From the NCBI GenBank assembly GCA_900312665.1, contig ONZQ02000007.1:637156-701155 (forward strand): a DNA stretch of 64,000 nucleotides, in the 5' to 3' direction. The notes beneath the pieces were generated by a model, which saw only the letters and a program-made list of their open reading frames with translations, was not told where the DNA came from and searched no databases. Positions 14,895-27,258 of this stretch are shown in pieces. A program made the translations under genes and the position numbers. Origin of the DNA: Cephalotrichum gorgonifer. Its lineage: Eukaryota > Ascomycota > Sordariomycetes > Microascales > Microascaceae. Position 1 is the first letter of the stretch; the number at the start of each line of letters is the position of its first letter.

Positions 14895-15113
14895 NNNNNN
14901 NNNNNNNNNNNNNNNNNNNNNNNNNNNNNNNNNNNNNNNNNNNNNNNNNNNNNNNNNNNNNNNNNNNNNNNNNNNNNNNNNNNNNNNNNNNNNNNNNNNN
15001 NNNNNNNNNNNNNNNNNNNNNNNNNNNNNNNNNNNNNNNNNNNNNNNNNNNNNNNNNNNNNNNNNNNNNNNNNNNNNNNNNNNNNNNNNNNNNNNNNNNN
15101 NNNNNNNNNNNNN
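14895..15113. other. Assembly gap (219 N)
   Basis: 219 consecutive undetermined bases. Reading frames drawn across this stretch are artefacts. The flanks look like the rest of the desert. The unusual length suggests an estimated scaffold gap, not a fixed placeholder. Confidence 0.98.
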
Positions 15114-15474
15114 CCCCACCCCCTTCCTCTCCCGGACATTAATCGCGCGTACAAGTAAGGAGTACTGTCGCTGGGAGCCAACCAGGGCTAGCCTGCTGTC
15201 GGGAGGCACTCCACCCTCAAGCCCGGAAGCATAGGTATCCCTTCCAGGCACTCCACCTGCTACCCACTCCGCAAAATCGCCACGCGGACAGGACGCCTAG
15301 CCATCTTGGCGGGGGCGGCGCCATGTTTCGGAGGAGGCGGAGGTAAGTATGAGCGTTGTCTCTGACTCCCGCCCATCCTGGACTATATCCGCCGGCGCTT
15401 TGGACTTCTTGAGAGTAGCGCCAAGTCGTCAGCGTGTGCTATGTGGGGCGCATTGTCATGGCGCTTGTCGACAA

Positions 15475-15491
15475 GCTGGCTGGCTGGCTGG
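15475..15491. repeat. (CTGG)n microsatellite
   Basis: About four tandem copies of CTGG in non-coding sequence. Confidence 0.75.
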
Positions 15492-16756
15492 AGAACGAGA
15501 ATGGAAATGTCCTCCGGGCGGCTGCATAGAAGAGAGTAAAAGACTGAAACGCGCGAAAACGTACTTGACCCAAGCTCGTCCTTAGAAAAAAAACGGTGAG
15601 ATAACAAAGCAAGCTTTAGTGTATAGTAGATGGTAGTCGTCACCCCTGCGCCCGCCTCTAGAGCGAGCTCCTTATCATCCATCCTTGAATCCAAATAAAC
15701 AGATCGAGGTCACTCGTAGCTACGTCGTCAATCCTGGGTTCCGGTGCTGTGGGTGGGTTCCTCGGGTGATCTGCGTGCCCCTGCTAATTATATGAGCTCC
15801 CATACAAGTACGATTATTGTGAGAAACCTGAACTTGGCTCAAATTTGTCGCTAGCTTTTTCCCATGTTAACGTCGCATATAATATCCGCCGCCTGAGCTA
15901 AGGCGGTGATCGACGGCCAGGTTGCCATGTGGACACCTGCCTTAGTGCGGACGCACTGGGGAAAGTACTTGTATCAAAAGATGTAAGTACTAATAGTGAG
16001 CACTCGTATCAGTGAAAAGCGGGAGGGAATCCACTCTCGCACCCACTCGCTCGACTCCAGAAATGTTTAATGCGGTGGGGGACGGAAATTCTCCGTCTTA
16101 TTACCTGTGCGAGCACGAGCACGAGCACAAGTAATCTTGAATCAAATGTCAATCAGATGTCCGCGCCAGAGAGCCTGCTGCTTCAGCTGTGCTCAGCTCT
16201 GCTGAAGGCACTTTCGGCGCACCGGTGTTCCACTACCCCCCCACACTTGTATGTACTCTCATTCATTGTGTGGTCGGGTTCTCGCACTTGTAATCCTGCC
16301 TTGCTCCGTAATCTCGCGTCGGAAAGGGGGAGGGGGAAGGGGCGAACATCTATTACGAGTACCCGGTCGGGGGACGACTGTGCGTCCATTGCGCATGTGC
16401 ATGCTTCTCTTCGGATAGCATTGCAGTTGTTCCGGGTTCCGGGAAGAGGGGGGAACAAAGGAAAGTCGCCGGATAGCTGAATACCCGGCATGGCGGAGGA
16501 GAGGGAGAAGGAGGATAAAAATAATACGAGTGAGGAGAATACAAGTAATAAGTGAAGCTTCCGTTTTGGCTCTGCGATATAGGCATGGATGGGACTGGGA
16601 CTTGGCGAGAGCTCCTGCTTGCAGCACCTGCACCTGCCTACTCGAAAAACTACTCGTTTGTACTTGTACATGAAGGACCTAGAAGGATATAGAAAACTTG
16701 TACTCTTAGAACATTAAAGGCCCGTACAAGTACGAGTGCGAACGAACGCACCGATG

Positions 16757-16777
16757 CTGACACTGACACTGACACTG
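16757..16777. repeat. (CTGACA)n microsatellite
   Basis: Three and a half tandem copies of the hexamer CTGACA in the gene desert. Confidence 0.8.
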
Positions 16778-19700
16778 CGGGACGGCACCACCTCTATCCC
16801 CCCCACCTAGCCGTGGAGCAAAAGGACGCTTGGGGACTCGGGCGACAGTGGGCCGCTCCTCTCGAAACGTCCCAGTCCAGCGTCTGTTCCCTGTTCCCTG
16901 CTCCTTGATCGCATCGCTGAGGGGCACGGACAAAAACTCGGTACCATAGCCAGAAAGGCCGAGAGAAACAGCTGAGCTAGCTGCTCGTCAATCGCCCTGT
17001 CCATGTCTCTTTCTCATTTGCAGCATGACAACTTGCCCGTGGATATGTTTCTGCAAACTCGCACCTTCCCTAAATTTCCCTGGGCCGGTGGTAGACGCCA
17101 TGTCAACTGACCCCACCCGGCGGTGGCATACAGGTAGGTACTTGTACTCACTCCGGAATAATGTATTGTCTCTCTCGGCGGCAGTGCCACCACGGATACC
17201 TACTTACAAGTGCTCCTTCCGCGCATTTTTCTTCTTTCCAATATCGGCTGGGAAAGCGCAAAGGGCGAAGGGAGAAGAAGAGTCTTTATAATCCGTGCCT
17301 TCGAGCTCCGACAGTTATCTTCTTGCTTGTACGTCCACATGTTCATTAACCCATATGAGTACTCCCACTTTCCACATCGAGAAAATCGAAGAACCGAAGA
17401 AAGTGAAGAAGAGAAAAGTAATGAAAGAGTGGCTTGCCAGTGTACACCCTTTCTTCCCCCCTGTACTCGTATGAGTAGTAGTCAATTTTCCCATGCCCCC
17501 ACCCACCCCCGGTCCGTCCACCCCTATCATCTCAGACAAACTTCCTCATGCTCACTAAAACGCCCTGTGCTGGTATTCCTTTTGTTTTGGATTCTTCGCT
17601 GGACCGCCCCCCTCCTTCCCCTGCAAATCTCTTGCACCCCTTGCCATCCTACGCTATCCCTGGCACTCTCCCGCGACCCACACCCGCTGCATCGTTGTAC
17701 CCCGGTTCCCTGTCAACATCAAGAAAAGCAAGTGATCTGCCAGTCATGAACGTTGCATTCTTAGAGAGCTGCGAGGATACGGGGTAACTCGCAGCGCTTG
17801 ATTCCGCACGGTCGTGAACTGAGTAAAATCCAAAAACATCCAAAATGGGCTGTTCTACCACTCAGCACCGATGCTCGGGAAGGTGGGGGGCGGGAGCAGG
17901 TGTCCCCGGAAGGCGCGATACACGAGTAGAAACACCGTCATTGCCTATTTAGAGGAAGGGACCGGTCAGTAAGAGAGGGGGGGAAAACCCCCACACGCGC
18001 TCCGCCACGACCTTTCGTTTCGAATCAATGGAGGAGTGTACGAGTAATCAATGTGAGGGTGTTAAGCCCTTGACTCTTCACGCATGGGTACCCATGGAGG
18101 AGTGGAAACCCCATTGTGGAGTTTGGTGTTGGTGGAGCTCGGAACGGATGGTTCTGGCCGTCTTGAACTGAAGCGGGTCCGTTCTCAGACGTCCACATTT
18201 CCCGGTCGATCTCTGCTGGTGCTGGTCTGGACAGCGTGTTTCTGAAGCTCCCAGTTGGGCATAGAGGATCCACGCACTCCACCCTCCTCCCCTCCCCTCC
18301 CCAGTTCAACGAGGACGACGTAAGCTACGACTCGTACGCTACACGTACTCCAACGAAGAACTGGCTGTTTTCTGCAAGGTGGCAGAAGACGGAGGAAAAG
18401 GCCTCGGTGCAATTTACTTTTTATGGGGGATGGAGTTCTCTGTCGCTGATGTTCGGGGACGAATCTGAGCTCCGGCGACGAGTATTATTCGTACTTTCTA
18501 AGTAGAGTAATTCCGCTCATCCCTTTCATATCATACATCCTTGTCCTTTCATCGGCGGTCTCCTGGTATTACTGGCGCAGGCTGTGGCTGTCCGGACTCT
18601 AACGTGTTATTTAGCTGGATCGGAGCCAGGTTCTAGATGTCGGACGCCCCCCCTGCCGCAACCGCTTTCTTGCTCCCACTCCCACCCCACTCTATCGTAG
18701 TAGTCTTTTCTGACTCCCTTTCCCACCCCCCTACTCACGCCTCTGCCACGGCAGCTTTCACACCCCCCCCTTTTCTCTCTCCCCCCCCCCACCCCATAAC
18801 CCCATACTTGTACCAGAAACGGGGCTCTCCTTCCTCTCGGTACCTTGGGCATTACGGAGTCGGCAGGAGCAACGGACGGTACTCGTACTCGTACTCATAC
18901 TAGCACGCTTACAGGAGGAGTACTTCGTACATTGGGTGTTCCTTTTCTTGCTTTTTATGGAGGGGTGGAAAGGCCGTCTCCATCTTCCTGCGCCGCCGCA
19001 CGGTTTCTTCATCATACTTGTACTCAGATACAGAAACACTGCTCCGCTCCAACTCTCTTTTCTCTCCGCCACACCCACGCTCGACGCTCCGAGTATCTCA
19101 TCATCTTGGCACCGTTTAGCCTTTCTTTCCTTTTCTTGTTTTGGAGCTTTTCGTCTCTCTACCTCCTCTTAGCGGTCTTCGTGCTGCTCCCGAGTAGTAA
19201 TATACCTTGCGACCTGGGTTTTGTCGAAGAAACCGGAGACTCACTCACCTAACTTGACCGGGCTGGATACTGTCTCCTGAGACCAAGAGCGCACTCCAGC
19301 ATTGGAAGTCGTCGTCTGTTTCCCCGGGGACCATTGGGGAGTCCCCGAAGCTGCGAGCTGGAAGAAAGACTTAATACCTTTCCTGTTCCCTGTTTCCTCT
19401 TTCGGCACAACCGCTTGTACGTCTGTCTGTACCAGTATACTGCCCAGTCCCCACGAGTACATACTCCGAACACTCTCCTCCCGTCCACCCTTCCAGCGGC
19501 CCCACCCCACTTCTTAAACTCTCTTGCCTCCCGGCTACTTCTCTGCTCGGGCTTTTGCCTTATACATCTCCTTCAGCAGGTCCCCTGCCTTCGTTCTCTT
19601 GTTCTTGTGACTTGTCGTTGCACAAAGGAACTCTCTTCTTCCACCCTCTCGACCAGGTTCACCATACACGCCCTTCTTCCCCACATACCTTGTCGACGCA

Positions 19701-19972
19701 TTTCGCCTCAAGCCGGGTACCGCTGCCCACCGACCACGGACCATCTATATATATAGATACGCATTACCCATATGTACGCATATATATAACAGCATACACA
19801 CTTGTCCTTCGTGAGACGAGTACCAGTCAACTTCACCCACTTATATATCGCCAACCCCTGGACAATCCTCCCGTACTGTTTCGCTCGAACCACCACTCCG
19901 AGAACACAACAACCATCGACTTCCTCCAGCACTGTCAAGAGACGCTCGTCTGTCCTTCCACCTCAAGTCAAG

Positions 19973-21374
19973 ATGTCGATGCTCGCCATGGCTGCTCCGT
20001 CACCTCATGTCTCCTTCACGAGAGACTACCCTTGGGAAGGTCCGCGCACGTTGACGGACTTCTCTCCCCAACAGTCTGAGAAGATATCTCTCCCTTCCAT
20101 CCGCCAGGTACGTTGCTAGAAGGAGCTGGAGAAAAAAAAGGGTTTCCCACCCGGGCTTCTGAGGGATCTAACGAGTGTGAATACAGGCGTTTCCGGAGCT
20201 CCAGTTGAGGATCCCATCACCACAGGAGTCTTCGGCAAGAGGGTCTCCCACGACGACTTCGCCGACGACGGGCTTCGGCGGGACCTCCACACCTCTGGAA
20301 TACACGCACTCACCGAACTCTAACAAACGGAGAAGGTACTCGATAGAAGACGAAGTGAGCACCGAGCGGGCAAGCAGAGTACCGCGACTTTACTTGGCGG
20401 GTCGACAGCCCTCACCCCAAACGCAGCGCACGCCGGCTTCGGACAGCTGGGCTGGCTCGGCACAGTCGAGTCCGTACCTCACGAGCGGAGCAGTCCTGAG
20501 CTCGCCCCCTATCGTTAACCTTCCGGAGCGATCAGGCGAAAGAATCGAACGGAGTAGGCAGAACTTGCCAAGCATGGCGCTCCCTCCTCACATCGCCTAC
20601 GAGAGAGACCACCAACAACCTATGCTCCGAGTCAAGTCTCGCTCGCAGGACGACTACACCACAGCACCCCCTCAGGCAGGCCCGGTCTCAGCCCCCCCTC
20701 TTAAGGCACCTCACCACGCTCCGCCTCAGTTCCGCCCCAACCCTTATCCCTACCAGCAGCAGTTCCACCACCCCACGAGGGTGCAGTCTATGTCCATGGG
20801 TTCCGTCTACCCGTTCGACCGGCATTACGCCCCCGTGGCGGCGTACACGCCCACGCACTACCACCCGGACTTCGTGCGGTATGGGGACATGAGTCAGGTT
20901 GCGGGAGGGGACACAAGGCAGAGGAAGCGGAGGGGGAACCTACCCAAGGAGACGACGGATAAGCTGAGGGCGTGGTTCGTGGCTCACCTTCATCATCCAT
21001 ATCCCACGGAGGACGAGAAGCAGGAGCTCATGAGGCAGACGGGTCTCCAGATGAGTAAGTTCTATCGCGTCTCCAAGTTTACTCCCGCATGGACGCTCGA
21101 AGCTAACACTATTTTGACAGACCAAATTTCCAACTGGTTCATCAATGCTAGGAGGAGGCAGCTACCGACCATGATTAACAATGCCCGGGCCGAATCCGAC
21201 GCCCTACACTCGCGGGGAGGCACCAACTCCCAGGACGGCAAGATCATACCCAGTACCGAGAGGTCCGACTTTGAGAAGAATGGATCGCCCACGCCGATAA
21301 GCGACACAGAGTCCAACTCGTACGACGATGGGAGGAAGATAAGGGGTGGACATGTCACGAGAGGGAGTGTCTAG
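19973..21374 (+). CDS. TALE/KN-class homeobox transcription factor
   Basis: Three exons, 19973-20107, 20187-21054 and 21121-21374, give 418 residues. Intron 1 (79 nt) and intron 2 (66 nt, with a CTAAC branch sequence) are phase-consistent. The homeodomain lies at about residues 291-349. It begins RKRRGNLPKE, has the loop sequence HHPYPTEDEKQEL between helices 1 and 2, as TALE proteins do, and carries an intact recognition helix NWFINARRR at 339-347 with the DNA-contacting Asn and Arg. This resembles yeast CUP9/TOS8 and the filamentous-fungal KN homeobox factors; the exact orthologue is not determinable here. The N-terminal 290 residues are Ser/Pro/Gln-rich with a basic KRRR motif near residue 92, probably nuclear localisation plus regulatory sequence. 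Expected role: nuclear sequence-specific repressor or activator. Intron 2 interrupts the homeodomain just before helix 3 and is in frame without a stop, so intron retention would insert 22 residues. The start chosen is the first in-frame ATG; others follow at codons 3 and 6. Confidence 0.92.
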
Positions 21375-24300
21375 AAGTCCATCCCATCCCCGGTGTTTTT
21401 CCACTACTTTTTTTTTGTTTTCTCTACTCTCTTTTTAATAGTCCGTTTCTTTTTTTCATGTCTTGTTTTTTATACAATGGGGAAATGCTGGGCATAGGGA
21501 ACCCCATGGAAAAGGGGAAAGTGAAGCGAGAACGAGAAAGGGAAAAAGAAGCGAGAGCCATTCCCTTTTTTTTTACGGCCGGGGTCTTTTTTACATCCTT
21601 GATTTGTTTTTATCACGACTTCCAAGCCTGTTTGGGATTGAAATGTGCGGGGATATCTATATATCGTGCATGGCGGAAAAGAGGTGCATCGGCCGTTGGA
21701 AGGAAGAAAGACTTTCTTTTTCTCGGCATTTCTTGCTGACGGCTGATCCTCTCGTTCGTTCTGGGGTTCGTTTTGGGGTTTCATTATACGGAGAAAGGGA
21801 CGGGAGACGGGGAGACAGAACTGGGAAATATATATCTAATATGGGATGAGAGGCCGAGAAACGGCGGAGATTCGTTCATTAGCGTTACGGGGACCAAGGG
21901 ACAGGGTTGGAAAAGGAACTGGAAAGGGAAAGGGATAGGGAAATGGGAGGAACATCTGTACTCTAGGAAATCAAGAAAGCATTGAAGCTAAACTTTTCCA
22001 CACAAGATGCTGTTTTACACTATTGCCTAACATGCTCTCTGGGAAGACATAGGGTAGGTATGATGACCCAACTCCTTGTTGATCTATTTCTTATTCTAAT
22101 CTCTTAGGCTCGATTCGACTTACACTCGCATAAGTATTAGGTATTAGTCGCTTTCCCAACTCGGAAGAGCCGATAAAAGAGAGGGGCACGCTCTACCTGG
22201 TATATACGAGGCCATTGCAAAAGTTTAAAAGTTTACTACCAAGGGGGGGGGCGCATGCCTTTAAACTAGGCATCTCGGGATATGCACCGATTAGTACATG
22301 TATAATTCCAGGCGCCACCGGATCCGCCCCAAAGCTCGCCTTTTTTTCTTTTTTCTTTTTTCTTTTTTAGCGTGTTTGCCGCAGTTCAAAACTCTCCCTC
22401 CTGCCCGCCCCCCTTCCGCATCGGATTAAGGTTGCCTTGGGTTGAAAGGTAAAACCCGTACCTGTTAGTATGTGCCCCTGGGAAAGTGGGTAACCTGTGG
22501 TGGTTTACCTTTTATTATTGAAAAAAGGGGGGCAGAGAGGTTTGGAGGGTGGGATATTGGAAGTCCCGTTATCGGGGGGATGTGGAATGCGGGGCGGGAA
22601 TGAGTTTTGGGGGGGTCGCGGGCCCGGGGTTTGGAAACTCCCATCACTCCCGTCTGGAGAGATGGGATGGCATGGCGCAGAAGAGGGGGGGGGATATAAC
22701 AAGCTGCCAGAGCAGCTCGCTAAGTGGGACGGGAAGTGGCGTCTCTTTTTGCCAGGGAAAGATCCCTGGCAGGGGCAGTTTTGACAGCCGCGGGTGGGTG
22801 AAGGGGGGGGAGTGAGAAAAGGGGGGGAGGGCGTTGATCCTTCTCAGGCTGACTTGAGGTTGGCAGGTTTGACAGGTAGGCGAGGCAAGGGGCCAGTCGG
22901 CCCGGATATAAGCGGAGGGCAGCGACTCGATGTTCGTGAATGTTGGGTTGCTTACCCCTTGCATCCATCCCCCCTTTCCCCTTGTCCCCTCAGGTCCCAA
23001 GGCCATAGGGTGGAATAAAATCCGCCGTAAGCCACAGCAAGGGAGAGGGCGCCCCGGGTGCGACTCTCACTAAGCGGTAGGAACATGCGCCGACGGAATA
23101 CTACCCCCGATCGTGATTTGCAATGAACCTTGCGTTTGCACCTTGGCGTTGCTTGGCGAGAGATAACGAGGCCGCAGCCTCAACCCCAGGTCCAATCCCC
23201 ATGGGCAACCCGATAACATCAGGTCGTGGATACATACTGTCCGTAGCTGACTCGTCGGTAGGGGACGGGAGCGGGGGGCGGATACACCCTGGCTATGCCC
23301 CCATCCCTCCCCCAAAACATGACACGCGAGAGATTCCTAGTACTAACAGCTGAGGACGCCGCAACTCCCTTGTTGTACAGGGCGAATGGGCGTGTGCTGA
23401 GACAGTAGCGAGTCGCCCTGGCGGGCGTTTTCCGCGCCAGTTTGCCCAAGGGGCGAGGATGGGGCCCCGGAACCTGCCTCGCCAGCGTCCGTGCCTGCTG
23501 GGGACTCCCACCCTCTGTCGTGCTGCAGAAAACAGAGGGATATCTCGCCGAGGAGTTCCGAACGCCGTACAGCTTCATCACATGAGTGAGTGCATGAGAA
23601 GAGTGGATAGTACACTTAGCCGGCTTCCGTCGCCGGGGGGTGGGGTGGGGGGTTGATCCCCAGTGCAGGGATGTTGTTTGCAAGATCAAGTATGGCAAGT
23701 CCGGCTGCTAGTACGCCCAGCTGCAGTGTCGAGATGACCGCGGACAAGGGGGGGGCCATGTCAGCACTCAGCTGCGGATGGCGAGCGGGCGCCATTGTGG
23801 ACGGAGGGAAGGTACACCCCAGGGTCCAGGGGGATGTGATATACGTCGTTAGCTTCCGGTACTTTTAGGACGAGTCGGCGGAAGGCATAGGGATAGGTCT
23901 CTTGCTGTCCAGCGGGGGTAGGGCACAACCTATAGAGCAACTCTCCGGCTCCCCCCTTTGGGTCTCAGTAACCAGATATGACGTGCGAACCAGGTGTTCA
24001 TCTTCCGTTACAGAGTCGGTGGAAGCGCAATATCCTAAGCTCTCCTACCTCTGGTCAGGGGTCAGTTTGGCGAGATCCAACTCCCCCCGGGCAGACGGAT
24101 CTTGGTAGTACATCCCGCGAGGTGGGTGAGAGTTATCTAGCCGTTTCCTCGTATCCAAGAGCCGGATAGTTAGGCAAAATTCCTTCGATAGATCCCTATA
24201 CCCGACAATGGACCCATATGGGCCTAAGAGAGGGTGTAAGTAGCGGGGGGACAGGGAACCCGTGAGTCCACCTGCTCCCCGCCAATGCAGGGCAGTATGC

Positions 24301-27258
24301 CGGAACCAACTTCTAGGTCCCTCTCTCTGGTGCCCACCTTCCCCGGCAAAACCAATCACCACCGCCCAGAGACATCAGAACCCACGGTTCAGAACTCGAA
24401 ACAAGAAACCAGGTGGCCCTCGTGACTGTGACAGGGAGAAACGATCCGGACGGGAAGCTTGTGGGCGGGCGGGCTAGTCAATGCACTTATATTAACCACC
24501 CCCTCGGGTTCGACCTCGCGTATTAGTCGGGCCTCTCTGCTATGGGGCGGGGGGGGGCTCTCATGCAAAGTGGGTGAGTAAGAAAAAAAGGGGGGGAATT
24601 AAAGTTGTCTTTAGGTTTCCTTGGCGGGGCGTGGAGCTCTGTTAGAGGGTTACCGTGTGACCTTTTCCAACGTTGCATCCCGCCCAGGAACACGATGCCC
24701 TCGGTGGATCGGAACGGTGGGCACCAGTTTATATTGGGGAGGATGAATCTAGCCTTGGCGTCTGAGAACTAGGAATGGTGGCAGCCGTCTATCGACCGTC
24801 GCATGTTGTTCCCGTTTCCTGTTTTAGTTGCGAGAGCTCTCCTTCCCCGGGAAATCGACAGGAATGCGGGAGAGAGCAGACTCGCCCGTCGCAGTAAGTT
24901 TTTATTAACAAAAAAAAAGCAGGGAGAAAATATGTGCTGAGCTGGGCTTCCCAGCGAGGGATGGCAGCCGCAAAACACCACCCAGGCCGCTGCCAGAAAT
25001 CTCAAATGACGTCTCAAAAGGGGGAGGGAAACAAAAGAGGGCCGGGCGCGCTGTCACTGGACGGGCGGGCCGCGTCCAAGGCGGAGCGGCAGCTGGGGGG
25101 GTGTAGATCCAATCTACCTCCCGGGAGCCTTTCCCAGAGACCGGCTCAAGTGCCCCTGCCGCTCGACACGGAGAAATGGGATTCCACCTACGAGATCGCT
25201 GTCCCGCTCGTTTCGAGGCTCCTGCTTCCGCTGTCAACAACCGAATATAAACGGGTAATAATAAAGACTTTTCTTCGTCTCCGTTTGCGAGAAGGGGGGG
25301 AGGAATATAGATGCCAAGAGAACGAGCTCGTGTTCCGGGGAATTTTGACTAATCTGCGTCAATCGATATGGAATATATATGAAGGGCGGGAGGATAGACA
25401 GCAGATATATGCAGCCAAGGAGGGATTCCGACACTTTTCGAACGACGAGTGGTGCGGTGTGTAGTGGGTGAGGAGGGGAAGTTTGGGGTTTGTGAAATAT
25501 GGGCTGATTGAGAGTCTCTTCGGCAGGTGAGATCTAATATAAAAGCCTCTAACTTCTAGAAAGGAAGTGTGAGATGGCATTATGGAAGGGAGGATAATCC
25601 CGGGTCCCGGATGTTGCTGCGGCTGAAGGACGGACGGCAGTACCACAAGCCCTCTCGTAGCAATCGAGGTGCGCCGAGAAGAGAAACGGCATAGACGAGC
25701 AACATGGCCTTTTCTTTTCCCTTTTCCTTTCCCTTTTTTTTTGAGTGGGGAAACGGGGAACGGGGAACGGGGCAGGGGGAGGGGGGCTCTTGAAGCGGGC
25801 ACGGAGCGGCATGAGACGGGTGGGCGGACGAGCCGGAGCCGGAGCCGGACGACCGGGCACATGCACATCCGCTGCTCAGCCACCGCCGGAGATACTATCG
25901 GTTGATGCTTAAATGCCTGACGGAGAGGAGGGTAGCGACGACGGCCATGGTAACAACGGCGGAGGAGCAAAAGCCGATGCACACTAGTGCAGGGGCTCTT
26001 CCGTTCCGCCCCAGGAACCACCAAGGGAGATCGACACGGGAAAGTGCCGCAAAGGGCGATTGCAGTTGCGATGCTATCGCGTCGCGTGGGTGGTGCTCCT
26101 TCGGATATTTTCATTGTCCGCGGCCTCGGACTCGCAACTGCCGTGAGGAGGCGACCCCGCCTGCTGGGAATTTTGAGGATGGAAAATGAAAAGTGGATAT
26201 GGGGGAAAAGAAAAAGAGTGTTTGACCGGAGTCTAGAAGAAGAGTCCGTAGGGGAGGGTATAAGAGGGGGAAGTAAGGACAAAGGGGGCGTGGTGGCGGG
26301 GTTTTGGTTGGCAATGAGGCTGCGACGGGAATAGAGGCGGCATCGTTAAAGCGGGGAGATCTGGCGACATTATCCAGATGCTATGCCCACCGATAACAAC
26401 ATCCGATCCGTCTATCCATTGTTCGCACGTCTCCGGTATATGCCCCCGGGTGACCGGCGAGACGCTCGGGATAAATGGGCCAAGTTTCGGGCGTTAGAAG
26501 TAGGTGTTCCACCCTGCGCCGCCCCCCCTGTCCCGGACGAAGTTTCCAGAGGCCAGTTCTCTCGCGCGGGACCGGATGCGACGATTATGATATCCGTCGG
26601 GCCCGCGAAAAGGGCCAAGGACGAAGGGCGAGGGGAGGGTGAAGAGGACACACGCCCCCCGTTGGGAAAGGGGGAACGCGGCGCGTCGCTTCCGGAATGA
26701 CACGCCCCCCATTCGGTAAGGGCCAGTACCTTGTATGCGATGAGACGGCGGCTTGTAAGTGTGGTTTGGGTGTTTGGCATGCAATGAGACAGCGGCTCGG
26801 AAGCGACTGAAGCCAAGATCCGATACGAGCCACCCTTTAATGCTTTGAGCATCCCCGGGTCCAGGCAGCAGATATTATTACCGCGCGAATCCGGCAACGG
26901 GCCATGCTTACACACTTGTACTTTGTAGACTGAGAGTGAGCACGTGACCAGGCGCCCACGCGGTCCGGCCCTTAAGCTTCTCAGGAGAACCACGCGCCTT
27001 GACGCGTCAGGTCCGGGATGGGATGAGAGGCAATACTGTACTTGTGCTCGTACGCTTCATTGATGGTGTGGAGTTCGAGGTCTTGATATTTCGCCTCATA
27101 TCTAAAAGCACTGGCTAGCTAGGACGTCTATACCCAAGAACGTCCCAAGTGTTAACGCCTCCTTTCCCCCCTGAAAAAAATAGCGAAAAAGGAAAGAAGA
27201 AGAACACTGATTCCGTTCCCTCCGGAGAACCCGTGACGTATTAAACCGTGGTAGCTTC
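21375..27258. other. Intergenic region without a supported gene
   Basis: After the homeobox stop codon there is a T-rich stretch that probably holds its 3' UTR and poly(A) signals. Beyond that I see no convincing gene. The longest frame (25359-26282, minus, 307 codons) is low-complexity, basic and Pro/Arg/Ser-rich with no domain, and I regard it as chance. A (CT6)n tract at 22341-22368 and a GGGGAAC repeat near 25750-25772 are present. Confidence 0.55.
22341..22368. repeat. (CTTTTTT)n microsatellite
   Basis: Four T-runs of six or seven, separated by single C residues, in an intergenic stretch. Confidence 0.8.

Larger units (their letters stand above)
15114..19972. other. Gene desert, right part, and homeobox upstream region
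   Basis: No supported gene. TACNNGTA-type motifs are dense, for example around 15.15, 15.80, 16.65-16.74, 17.13, 17.46, 18.32 and 18.88 kb. The last 800 bases, from about 19.2 kb, become strongly pyrimidine-rich on the plus strand with several ATG-initiated short frames. That is typical of a promoter and long 5' leader of a filamentous-fungal transcription factor gene, so this part probably belongs to the homeobox gene at 19.97 kb and may contain upstream ORFs. Confidence 0.55.

Noticed and set aside
14777..15251. Open frames crossing the N gap
   Set aside because: Most of each frame is undetermined sequence.
1..19972. CRISPR arrays or bacterial-type operons
   Set aside because: No direct repeats with regular spacers and no Shine-Dalgarno-led gene strings; the window is clearly eukaryotic.
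25359..26282. 307-codon minus-strand open frame
   Set aside because: Low-complexity Pro/Arg/Ser/Leu composition, no domain, no codon bias, and poly-purine tracts on the opposite strand explain the lack of stops.
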